Shown here piece by piece: positions 1 to 5,794 of a stretch of DNA of 6,095 bases (the stretch's first letter is position 1; each line of letters starts with the position of its first letter). Made by a program: the position numbers and the translations under genes. The notes under the pieces are model-generated. The model had not been told where the DNA came from, searched no databases, and saw only the letters and a program-made list of their open reading frames with translations. The stretch is from DATLYF01 sp035575095 (GTDB lineage: Bacteria > Pseudomonadota > Gammaproteobacteria > Competibacterales > Competibacteraceae), in assembly GCA_035575095.1 (NCBI GenBank), contig DATLYF010000052.1:1-6095 (forward strand). Direction: 5' to 3'.

Positions 1-314
1 TGGTGCTGCCCTTCACCGGCCTGGAGTTGCTCGCCGTGGGCGCCGGGCTGTACGTGGTGGTGCGGCGCGGCGAGGAGTGCGAGGTCATCACCCTGCAGGG
101 CGAGTACATCATCATCGAACGCGGCCGCCGCGGTCCGCAGCAGCGCTGGCAGTTGGCGCGGGCCTGGGCACGGGTGGTTGTGGAACGCCATCCGGCGAGT
201 TGCTATCCTTGTCGCTTGCTGATTCGCTCTTACGGCCGGGCCGTGGAGATCGGGAGATTCCTCAGCGGGGAAGAGCGTCAGCGCCTGGCCGTCGAACTGC
301 AGCACAGCCTGTGA
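1..314 (+). CDS. DUF2244 family membrane protein, 5' end missing
   Basis: The reading frame is open from the left edge (complete codons from position 3) to a TGA at 312-314, leaving about 103 visible residues. It begins with a hydrophobic stretch containing LPFTGLELLAVGAGLYVVV, which looks like the second of two membrane helices. A cytosolic tail follows that is rich in Arg and Glu and contains the segment EVITLQGEYIIIERG. This helix-then-beta pattern is what I recognise as DUF2244, a family of unknown function. Its members are usually about 150-170 residues, so roughly the first 50-60 residues lie upstream, and the GTG at 3 is probably an internal Val. The gene runs in the same direction as the oxidase genes and ends 109 bases before coxB. 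Genes of this family are often found just upstream of coxB in gammaproteobacteria (from memory), but a role in oxidase function is not established. Family assignment is fairly confident; function is unknown. Confidence 0.75.
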   Translation, partial: VLPFTGLELLAVGAGLYVVVRRGEECEVITLQGEYIIIERGRRGPQQRWQLARAWARVVVERHPASCYPCRLLIRSYGRAVEIGRFLSGEERQRLAVELQHSL

Positions 315-339
315 CCTTCGACTATCCTTGGAAGCGTGC

Positions 340-371
340 CCGCCGCCAGGGCGCCCGGGGATAGGCGGCGG
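340..371. repeat. GC-rich inverted repeat upstream of coxB
   Basis: CCGCCGCC at 340-347 is perfectly complementary to GGCGGCGG at 364-371. The 16-base loop between them contains two further self-complementary stretches, GGGCGCCC at 349-356 and CCCGGG at 354-359. The element lies in the gap between the DUF2244 stop and coxB. No T run follows it on the + strand (the next bases are ATAACAAAAAG), so it does not fit a classical intrinsic terminator. It could be an attenuator-like RNA hairpin in the coxB leader, a binding site for a regulator, or simply a product of GC-rich sequence. Confidence 0.45.
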
Positions 372-409
372 ATAACAAAAAGCCACAGGCAACTACTGAC
401 CACTGGTTG

Positions 410-418
410 AGGAGAAGG
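410..418 (+). promoter_or_regulatory. Ribosome binding site of coxB
   Basis: AGGAGAAGG lies five bases before the ATG at 424. It is a strong purine-rich Shine-Dalgarno match and supports this start, which also gives a complete signal peptide. I did not find a convincing sigma-70 promoter in the 109-base gap upstream. Confidence 0.75.
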
Positions 419-423
419 ACGGC

Positions 424-1551
424 ATGCCACTCATCTGCCGCGCGCGCACGCGCGCTCCAATCATCGCCGCCGGCTTGCTGGGATGGAGCGCCACGGCATC
501 CGCCGAATTCGGGTTGAACATGTCCCCGGGCGTGACCGCAGTCAGCCGCGAGGTCTACGACCTGCACATGCTGATCTTCTGGATCTGTGTGTGGATCGGC
601 ATCGGCGTGTTCGGGGTGATGTTCTATTCCATCTACCACCACCGCAAATCCAAGGGCGCCGTCGCCGCTCAGTTCCACGAGAGCACCACCATCGAGCTGC
701 TGTGGACTGTCATCCCCATGCTCATCCTGATCAGCATGGCCATCCCCGCCACCCGCGCCCTGATCGCCATGGAGGACACCAGTGAGCCAGAGCTCACCGT
801 CGTCGTCACCGGCTATCAGTGGAAGTGGAAGTACGACTACCTAGACCAGGGCGTGAGCTTCTACAGCACTCTCTCCACTCCCCGCGAGCAGATCTATAAC
901 GTGGCTGACAAGGGCCAGCACTACCTGCTGGAGGTGGATAATCCCCTGGTGCTGCCGGTGAGCAAGAAGGTGCGCATCCTCACCACCGCCGCCGACGTCA
1001 TTCATTCCTGGTGGGTGCCGGACCTAGGCTGGAAGCGCGACGCCATCCCCGGCTTCGTCAACGAGTCCTGGACGCGCATCGATACGCCCGGCGTCTACCG
1101 CGGCCAGTGCGCCGAGCTGTGCGGCAAGGACCATGGTTTCATGCCCATCGTGGTGGTGGCCAAGAGCGAAGCGGACTTCCAGCAATGGCTGCAGGAGCAG
1201 AAGAGCGCCAAGAGCGCCGCGGCGACCGCAGCTGGCCGCGACTGGAGCCGGGACGAGCTGCTGGCCAAGGGCCAGCAGGTCTACGGCCAGCACTGCGCCG
1301 CTTGCCACCAGCCCAACGGCCAGGGCATTCCCGGCGCCTTCCCTGCCATCGCCGGCAGCCCGGTGGCGAAAGGGCCGGTGGCGGAGCACATCAAGACCGT
1401 GCTCGACGGCCGCCCCGGCACCGCCATGCAGGCCTTCAAGCATCAGCTCAGCGACATCGAGCTGGCAGCCGTCATCACCTACCAGCGCAACGCCTGGGGC
1501 AACGACACCGGCGACGCCGTACAGCCCCGCACCGTCCAGGCACAACGCTGA
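424..1551 (+). CDS. coxB: Cytochrome c oxidase subunit II with fused cytochrome c domain (caa3-type)
   Basis: This 375-residue subunit II receives electrons and passes them to heme a in CoxA. A Sec signal peptide covers about residues 1-27 (Arg-rich start, hydrophobic core, ASA before the predicted cut). Two membrane helices follow at about 48-70 and 92-113. The periplasmic cupredoxin domain (about 122-250) has the aromatic electron-entry patch YQWKWKY (131-137) and all CuA ligands: H194, C229, E231, C233, H237 and M240. E231 is also the expected bridge to the Mg site. An Ala/Lys-rich linker (about 259-275) leads to a class I cytochrome c domain with CAACH at 291-295 and a likely axial Met at M335. 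Plain subunit II proteins end near residue 255, so this is the cytochrome c-fused form, also seen in Pseudomonas. The coxA gene starts 20 bases downstream, consistent with one transcript. No key residue is missing. Confidence 0.97.
   Translation: MPLICRARTRAPIIAAGLLGWSATASAEFGLNMSPGVTAVSREVYDLHMLIFWICVWIGIGVFGVMFYSIYHHRKSKGAVAAQFHESTTIELLWTVIPMLILISMAIPATRALIAMEDTSEPELTVVVTGYQWKWKYDYLDQGVSFYSTLSTPREQIYNVADKGQHYLLEVDNPLVLPVSKKVRILTTAADVIHSWWVPDLGWKRDAIPGFVNESWTRIDTPGVYRGQCAELCGKDHGFMPIVVVAKSEADFQQWLQEQKSAKSAAATAAGRDWSRDELLAKGQQVYGQHCAACHQPNGQGIPGAFPAIAGSPVAKGPVAEHIKTVLDGRPGTAMQAFKHQLSDIELAAVITYQRNAWGNDTGDAVQPRTVQAQR
439..455. repeat. Alternating CG tract and hairpin in the first codons of coxB
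   Basis: Positions 439-454 alternate strictly between pyrimidine and purine, almost all CG steps with one CA. GCGCGC at 440-445 can pair with GCGCGC at 450-455 across a four-base loop. The tract encodes RARTR in the positively charged start of the CoxB signal peptide, so coding need alone may explain it. It lies only 15 bases after the start codon, where an RNA hairpin could affect translation initiation. Confidence 0.4.
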
Positions 1552-1559
1552 TCCCTCGC

Positions 1560-1565
1560 AGGAGG
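1560..1565 (+). promoter_or_regulatory. Ribosome binding site of coxA
   Basis: AGGAGG is a perfect Shine-Dalgarno sequence six bases before the ATG at 1572. It fixes that codon as the coxA start, although the same frame stays open for hundreds of bases upstream through coxB. An out-of-frame ATG at 1567 is only one base from this site and is too close to use it well. Confidence 0.8.
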
Positions 1566-1571
1566 CATGAG

Positions 1572-3173
1572 ATGAGCATCGAGCACACCGCCCACGGCGC
1601 GCACGAGCACCACGACGAACCGATGCGCGGCTGGCGTCGCTGGCTGTACGCTACCAACCACAAGGACATCGGGACCATGTACCTGGTGTTCTCGCTGATC
1701 ATGTTCTTCGTCGGCGGCACCATGGCCCTGATCATCCGCGCCGAGCTGTTCCAGCCCGGTCTGCAGATCGTCGAGCCCTATTTCTTCAACCAGATGACCA
1801 CCATGCACGCGCTGGTCATGATCTTCGGCGCGGTGATGCCGGCCTTCGTCGGTCTGGCCAACTGGATGGTTCCGCTGATGGTGGGCGCCCCCGACATGGC
1901 GTTGCCGCGCATGAACAACTGGTCGTTCTGGATCCTGCCCTTTGCCTTCCTCATGCTGCTCTCCACCCTGTTCATGGAGGGTGGGGCGCCGGCCGGCGGC
2001 TGGACCATCTATCCGCCGCTGGTGCTGCAGACCGGAGCGGCCTTCCCCTTTGTCATCCTCTCCATTCACATGATGGGTATCTCCTCGGTGATGGGAGCGA
2101 TCAACGTCATCGCCACCATCCTCAACCTGCGCGCGCCGGGGCTGACCCTGATGAGGATGCCGCTGTTCGTCTGGACCTGGCTGATCACGGCGTATCTGCT
2201 GATCGCGGTGATGCCGGTGCTGGCCGGGGCGGTGACCATGCTGCTCACCGACAAGTACTTCGGCACCAGCTTCTTCAACGCCGCCGGCGGCGGCGACCCG
2301 GTGATGTTCCAGCACATCTTCTGGTTCTTTGGGCATCCCGAGGTATACATCATGATCCTGCCGGCCTTCGGCATCGTCTCGCAGATCATCCCCACCTTCG
2401 CCCGCAAGCCGCTGTTCGGCTACAGCTCCATGGTCTACGCCACGGCCTCCATCGCCTTTCTGTCGTTCATCGTCTGGGCGCATCACATGTTCACCGTGGG
2501 CATGCCGCTGGCCGGCGAGCTGTTCTTCATGTATTCCACCATGCTCATCGCCGTGCCCACCGGGGTGAAGGTGTTCAACTGGATCTCCACCATGTGGAAG
2601 GGTTCGATGACCTTCGAGACGCCGATGCTGTTCGCCATCGCCTTCGTGGTGCTGTTCACCATCGGCGGCTTCTCCGGACTGATGCTGGCCATCGCTCCGG
2701 CCGATTTCCAGTACCACGATACCTATTTCGTCGTGGCCCATTTCCACTACGTGCTGGTGCCGGGGGCGGTGTTCTCGATCATGGCGGCGGTGTACTACTG
2801 GCTGCCCAAATGGACCGGCCACATGTACGACGAGAAGATGGGACGGCTGCACTTCTGGCTATCGGTGATCGGCGTCAACATTCTGTTCTTCCCGCAGCAC
2901 TTCCTCGGTCTGGCCGGCATGCCGCGGCGCATTCCCGACTACGCTCTGCAGTTCGCCGAGTTCAACGCCATCTCCAGCGTCGGTGCCTTCATCTTCGGTT
3001 TCTCGCAACTGCTGTTCGCCTACAACGTGTGGAAGACGGTGCGCGGCGGCGAGAGGGCCACGGCTCAGGTGTGGGAGGGGGCCAAGGGCCTGGAGTGGAC
3101 GCTGCCCTCGCCGGCACCGCACCACACCTTCCAGACGCCGCCCAGGATCACCGCCGATACGCCGACCCATTGA
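1572..3173 (+). CDS. coxA: Cytochrome c oxidase subunit I, aa3-type (A-family)
   Basis: This 533-residue catalytic subunit spans the membrane with about twelve helices, reduces oxygen to water and pumps protons. Ligands are all visible: H79 and H392 for heme a, H390 for heme a3, and H255, H304 and H305 for CuB. Y259 is placed for the His-Tyr cross-link (FFGHPEVY, 252-259). E257 in the same motif marks the A1-type D channel, whose entry residue is D108 with N97, N115 and N116 nearby. The K channel has K333 and T330 (VPTGVKVFNW). H382 and D383 match the Mg-site residues. Length is close to the family norm. The C-terminal tail LEWTLPSPAPHHTFQTPP is typical of proteobacterial CoxA. The N-terminus has five His in the first 14 residues. 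The start is set by a perfect ribosome binding site; the gene follows coxB by 20 bases and precedes a small assembly gene by 42. Confidence 0.98.
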   Translation: MSIEHTAHGAHEHHDEPMRGWRRWLYATNHKDIGTMYLVFSLIMFFVGGTMALIIRAELFQPGLQIVEPYFFNQMTTMHALVMIFGAVMPAFVGLANWMVPLMVGAPDMALPRMNNWSFWILPFAFLMLLSTLFMEGGAPAGGWTIYPPLVLQTGAAFPFVILSIHMMGISSVMGAINVIATILNLRAPGLTLMRMPLFVWTWLITAYLLIAVMPVLAGAVTMLLTDKYFGTSFFNAAGGGDPVMFQHIFWFFGHPEVYIMILPAFGIVSQIIPTFARKPLFGYSSMVYATASIAFLSFIVWAHHMFTVGMPLAGELFFMYSTMLIAVPTGVKVFNWISTMWKGSMTFETPMLFAIAFVVLFTIGGFSGLMLAIAPADFQYHDTYFVVAHFHYVLVPGAVFSIMAAVYYWLPKWTGHMYDEKMGRLHFWLSVIGVNILFFPQHFLGLAGMPRRIPDYALQFAEFNAISSVGAFIFGFSQLLFAYNVWKTVRGGERATAQVWEGAKGLEWTLPSPAPHHTFQTPPRITADTPTH

Positions 3174-3204
3174 GATGCCGCTCCATTGGCTCGGTGACCG
3201 AGAC

Positions 3205-3212
3205 GAGGTGAG
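3205..3212 (+). promoter_or_regulatory. Ribosome binding site of the small gene at 3216
   Basis: GAGGTGAG lies three to four bases before the ATG at 3216. Its presence in front of a frame of only 34 codons is one of the main arguments that the short gene is real. Confidence 0.6.
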
Positions 3213-3215
3213 ATC

Positions 3216-3320
3216 ATGCAGGATTCGCAACGACGGGCCGCGCGTCGCACCGTGCTGTGGCTGGCGCTGCTGGCTCTGGCCTTCTATCTGGGCTTTTTCG
3301 CCCTGATGGGGTGGCGATGA
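3216..3320 (+). CDS. Small one-helix membrane protein, probable cytochrome oxidase small assembly protein
   Basis: This gene encodes only 34 residues. A basic, Arg-rich start (MQDSQRRAARRT) is followed by one hydrophobic helix at about residues 13-31 (VLWLALLALAFYLGFFALM) and a short GWR end. The positive-inside rule places the N-terminus in the cytoplasm. It has its own ribosome binding site, and its TGA overlaps the ctaG start as ATGA, which suggests coupled translation. Its position between coxA and ctaG, its size and the R-x-LGF-type helix resemble the short proteins annotated as cytochrome oxidase small assembly protein in other proteobacteria. That comparison is from memory, not a search. 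A role beside CtaG in CuB assembly is inferred from position only. At this length homology is hard to prove, so I am confident that it is a gene but less sure of the family. Confidence 0.75.
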   Translation: MQDSQRRAARRTVLWLALLALAFYLGFFALMGWR

Positions 3321-3871
3321 GCGCGACGCCCGCAGCGGTCACCATGGCTAACCGCCGGCTGCTGCGCCGGCTGCTGCTCGCCGCGGCGGTCATGTTCGGC
3401 TTCGCCTATGCTCTGGTGCCGCTGTACGACGTGCTGTGCCAGATCACCGGTCTCGGCGGCCGCACCAATGATCGGCCGGCGCAGCTTGCCGAGACCAGCG
3501 GCGCGGTGGACTCGAGCCGCACCGTCACCGTGCAGTTCGTGGCTAGCCTCGGTCAGGATGCGCCCTGGGAGTTTCGGCCGGCAGTGGCCAGCCTCAAGGT
3601 GCAGCCAGGGGCCTTCTACCAGACTAGCTTCTACGCCCGCAACCTGAGTGGGCAGCCGCTGGTGGGGCGGGCCATCCCCAGCGTCAGTCCGGGACCGGCC
3701 GCGCGTTACCTGCAGAAGATCGAGTGTTTCTGCTTCAACCGCCAGGACTTCGCGGCGGGCGAGGCCAAGGACATGCCGTTGGCCTTCCGACTCGATCCGG
3801 CGTTACCCGATAACATCAAGACTGTCACCCTGTCCTACACCTTCTTCCAGGTGGCGGGAGAGGGGGGCTGA
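3317..3871 (+). CDS. ctaG: Cytochrome c oxidase assembly protein CtaG (Cox11 family)
   Basis: CtaG/Cox11 proteins are membrane-anchored copper chaperones that deliver copper to the CuB site of subunit I. The 184-residue product has an Arg-rich N-terminus and one helix at about 17-36. Next comes the family signature PLYDVLCQITG (35-45) with conserved C41 at the membrane surface, then a periplasmic immunoglobulin-like beta domain. The copper-binding pair lies in IECFCFNRQ (C137 and C139). The end LSYTFFQV is also typical. Length matches the family (about 180-200). I chose the ATG at 3317 because it overlaps the stop of the preceding small gene as ATGA and leaves a normal cytoplasmic start. The same frame is open back to an ATG at 3257, but that extension falls inside the small gene and does not look like CtaG. 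The gene sits between coxA and coxC, as in many proteobacterial oxidase operons. Confidence 0.96.
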   Translation: MSATPAAVTMANRRLLRRLLLAAAVMFGFAYALVPLYDVLCQITGLGGRTNDRPAQLAETSGAVDSSRTVTVQFVASLGQDAPWEFRPAVASLKVQPGAFYQTSFYARNLSGQPLVGRAIPSVSPGPAARYLQKIECFCFNRQDFAAGEAKDMPLAFRLDPALPDNIKTVTLSYTFFQVAGEGG

Positions 3872-3896
3872 AAACCACCCAGGGAGAGCATCATCC

Positions 3897-4763
3897 ATGA
3901 CGAGTCAGGCGCACGGTGGATACTACGTTCCCCACAGCAGCCGCTGGCCCATCGTCGGAGCCGTCGGCCTGTTCCTGCTCATGTACGGCTTCGCCAACGT
4001 CCTCAACGGCACCGGCGGCAGCTTCCTCATGCTGCTTGGACTGGCCATCCTCATCGTCATGATGTTCGGCTGGTTCGGCAACGTCATCCACGAGAGTCTG
4101 AGCGGACTGCACAGCGAGCAGATGGATCATTCCTACCGCTGGGGCATGGGCTGGTTCATCTTCTCCGAGGTGATGTTCTTCGCCGCCTTCTTCGGCGCCC
4201 TGTTCTACGCCCGCCAATACTCCGTACCCTGGCTGGGCGGTGAGGGTGCGCGGGTGATGACCAACGCCCTGCTGTGGCCCGAGTACTCCCCGGTATGGCC
4301 GACCAACGGGCCGGGCAAGGTGGGCGGCGAATTCGAGCCGATGGCGGCCTGGGGACTGCCGGCGCTGAATACCGTGATCCTGCTGACCAGCGGTGCCACT
4401 GTCACCTGGGCCCACTGGGGGCTGCTGGCCAACAACCGCCGTCAACTGATCCTGGGCCTGTTCGCTACCGTGGTCCTCGGCTTCCTGTTCGTCATCCTCC
4501 AGGCCTATGAGTACGGCCACGCCATGTACGACAAGAATCTGACCCTCGGCAGCGGCATCTATGGCTCGACGTTCTATATGCTGACCGGCTTCCACGGCTT
4601 CCACGTCACCCTCGGCGCCATCATCCTCACGGTGGTGCTGTTGCGCGCCATGCGAGGACATTTCGACCCCGAGCACCACTTCGCCTTCGAGGCCGCCGCC
4701 TGGTACTGGCACTTCGTCGATGTGGTCTGGCTGGGGCTGTTCGTGTTCGTCTACTGGCTGTGA
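3897..4763 (+). CDS. coxC: Cytochrome c oxidase subunit III
   Basis: Subunit III is an integral membrane protein without metal centres. It binds CoxA, helps keep proton uptake through the D channel active and protects the enzyme from turnover inactivation. The 288-residue product shows the seven-helix pattern (about 18-36, 43-62, 84-105, 155-177, 185-205, 223-250 and 268-288). Recognisable motifs are GWFIFSEVMFF (85-95) with conserved E91, LTGFHGFHVTLG (229-240) with H233 and H236, and WYWHFVDVVWLGLFVFVYW near the end. The start at 3897 has AGGGAG about ten bases upstream; the frame is open further upstream only as a shadow across ctaG. The long loop at about 109-152 is normal for bacterial subunit III. 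The gene begins 25 bases after ctaG. Its last codons are overlapped by the oppositely oriented DUF2909 gene. The gene is also called ctaE. Confidence 0.97.
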   Translation: MTSQAHGGYYVPHSSRWPIVGAVGLFLLMYGFANVLNGTGGSFLMLLGLAILIVMMFGWFGNVIHESLSGLHSEQMDHSYRWGMGWFIFSEVMFFAAFFGALFYARQYSVPWLGGEGARVMTNALLWPEYSPVWPTNGPGKVGGEFEPMAAWGLPALNTVILLTSGATVTWAHWGLLANNRRQLILGLFATVVLGFLFVILQAYEYGHAMYDKNLTLGSGIYGSTFYMLTGFHGFHVTLGAIILTVVLLRAMRGHFDPEHHFAFEAAAWYWHFVDVVWLGLFVFVYWL

Positions 4764-4996
4764 GCGGCGGGAACACTGGGCGGCGGATAGAGTCCGTGAG
4801 GCCGGATCAGACCCAGGCCGTAGGCCGCCAGCAGCAGGATGAACAGGCCGATGGAGATGCCGATGCGTAAAGTCAGGGCTTTGGCCGTGCGCTGGCTACG
4901 GCCGCGGTCGCGGATCATGAAGAACAGGCCGGAGCCCAGGCTGGCGATGATCAGCAGCAGCAGCGCGATGACCACGAGCTTGATGGCAGTAGGCAT
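4751..4996 (-). CDS. DUF2909 family twin-transmembrane protein
   Basis: This - strand gene encodes 81 residues with two hydrophobic helices, at about 5-27 and 44-64, joined by a basic loop (IRDRGRSQRTAKALTLR). A short Pro-rich tail follows. The pattern, a K-L-V-V-I-x-LL helix, a GLFFMIRDRG turn and then a KALTLRIGIS segment, is what I recognise as DUF2909, a small family of unknown function. The start at 4996 is supported by GGAGGAG seven bases upstream (+ positions 5004-5010). The frame stays open further upstream to 5308, but that part is antisense to the SURF1 gene and is not hydrophobic or family-like. The 3' end overlaps the end of coxC by 13 bases, tail to tail. Members of this family occur at the same place in Pseudomonas-like oxidase loci (from memory), so a link to complex IV biogenesis is plausible but inferred. 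Confidence 0.85.
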   Translation of the reverse strand: MPTAIKLVVIALLLLIIASLGSGLFFMIRDRGRSQRTAKALTLRIGISIGLFILLLAAYGLGLIRPHGLYPPPSVPAAHSQ

Positions 4997-5062
4997 CTCG
5001 ATTCTCCTCCGGCGTGAATGCCTGAGTATAGCCCAGCCCGCCCAACGCCGGTCCCGTCCGTG
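4997..5062. promoter_or_regulatory. Divergent intergenic region between DUF2909 and SURF1, probable promoter(s)
   Basis: These 66 bases separate two head-to-head genes, so at least the - strand gene and probably the SURF1 block must start transcription nearby. The best single element is TATACT on the - strand (+ positions 5025-5030), a good -10 match about 28 bases before the DUF2909 start codon. No good -35 stands at the usual distance (the bases there read GACCGG). On the + strand TATAGC at 5027-5032 is a weaker -10, also without a -35. GGAGGAG at 5004-5010 on the - strand is the DUF2909 ribosome binding site. Confidence 0.4.
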
Positions 5063-5794
5063 ATGATGCGCGGTTACGCTTTCCGTCCGGGCCGGGTGCC
5101 GACCCTGGTGACGTTGCTGCTGCTGCCGCTGCTGCTGGGCTTGGGATACTGGCAGTGGCAGCGGGCGGCGGAGAAGGAGGCGCTGCTGGCTGCATTCCAG
5201 ACACGCCAGGCACTGCCGGCGGTGGAGCTGGCGGTACTGCCCGACCCGGCTGCAGCGGACAACCGCTACCGCCGGGTGATGGTGCGCGGCCACTACGACA
5301 GCGCCCACCAGATCCTACTCGACAACCAGCCCGACGCCGGACGGCCGGGGCTGCACGTTTATACTCCGCTGCGCCTGGACGGCCGCACCGAGGCGCTGCT
5401 GATCAACCGCGGCTGGCTGCCGTGGGGCTCGTCCCGCGCCGAACTGCCCGACATCGCCCTGGCACAGCGCGAGGTGACGGTGATCGGTTGGCTGGGGCAG
5501 CCGGCCAACCCTGCCTTGCGCCTTGGTAGTGCGGAAGGACAAGGGGGCTGGCCGCGGTTGCTGGGCTATCTGGACTACGGTGCGCTGGCCCGGCAGCTTG
5601 GCTATCCGCTATTGCCGGTGGTGCTGCTGCTCGATCCCCAGGTCGAGCAGGGCTATCGCCGCGACTGGCAGCCGCAGTTCGGCGGCCTCGGGCCGGAGCG
5701 CCACCGCGGCTATGCACTGCAGTGGTTCGCCCTGGCCGCGGCCCTGCTCATCATCTACCTCGCGGTCAACCTGCGGCGCCGGGAGCGAACATGA
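5063..5794 (+). CDS. SURF1 family cytochrome oxidase biogenesis protein
   Basis: SURF1 (Shy1) proteins bind heme a and help insert it into subunit I. The product, 243 residues from this start, has the family architecture: a helix near each end (about 13-31 and 218-236) around a periplasmic domain. Visible signatures are the Leu-rich first helix ending GYWQWQRAAEK (28-38), ILLDNQ (84-89), ALLINRGWLPW (111-121) and RHRGYALQWFALA (213-225). H214 in the last motif corresponds to the conserved heme-binding His of the family. The start is not certain: ATG codons at 5063 and 5066 and a GTG at 5060 are adjacent, and an upstream ATG at 5018 is in frame. None has a clear ribosome binding site. I prefer 5063 or 5066 because family members usually begin just before the RFRPG-like motif, here YAFRPG. 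The stop overlaps the next start as ATGA. Confidence 0.93.
   Translation: MMRGYAFRPGRVPTLVTLLLLPLLLGLGYWQWQRAAEKEALLAAFQTRQALPAVELAVLPDPAAADNRYRRVMVRGHYDSAHQILLDNQPDAGRPGLHVYTPLRLDGRTEALLINRGWLPWGSSRAELPDIALAQREVTVIGWLGQPANPALRLGSAEGQGGWPRLLGYLDYGALARQLGYPLLPVVLLLDPQVEQGYRRDWQPQFGGLGPERHRGYALQWFALAAALLIIYLAVNLRRRERT
5781..5785 (+). promoter_or_regulatory. Ribosome binding site of the SCO-like gene
   Basis: GGGAG lies five bases before the ATG at 5791, inside the last codons of the SURF1 gene. With the ATGA stop-start overlap it supports translation coupled to SURF1. Confidence 0.55.

Noticed and set aside
203..330. CTATCCTTG occurring at 203-211 and 322-330; the second copy also weakly resembles a sigma-S type -10
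   Set aside because: One copy lies inside the DUF2244 coding region, so the repeat is most likely chance. The second has no convincing -35 partner and matches a -10 only partly.
1011..1571. A 187-codon extension upstream of coxA in the same frame
   Set aside because: It overlaps coxB, encodes an Arg/Pro-rich low-complexity sequence, and the perfect ribosome binding site at 1560-1565 sets the coxA start at 1572.
1567..1575. A two-codon frame ATG AGA TGA overlapping the coxA start
   Set aside because: Such minigenes can affect initiation, but the ATG is one base from the ribosome binding site, too close for normal use. The coxA ATG six bases away is the obvious start, so it is probably chance.
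1479..2852. A 457-codon open frame on the - strand opposite coxA
   Set aside because: It lies wholly antisense to the unmistakable coxA and the end of coxB. Its product is His-, Gly- and Asp-rich with no domain, as expected for the complement of a GC-rich membrane protein gene.
3891..4712. A 273-codon open frame on the - strand opposite coxC
   Set aside because: It is antisense to coxC, rich in Gln, Gly and His, and shows no recognisable domain or ribosome binding site.
5112..5142. GCTGCT-like trinucleotide runs, with a similar CAG-rich run at 4952-4965
   Set aside because: They encode Leu runs in the membrane helices of SURF1 (+ strand) and DUF2909 (- strand). Coding explains them without a repeat element.
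4997..5309. Upstream extension of the DUF2909 frame to 5308
   Set aside because: The extra 104 residues are antisense to SURF1, rich in Gln, Arg and His, and follow no ribosome binding site. The GGAGGAG before 4996 marks the real start.
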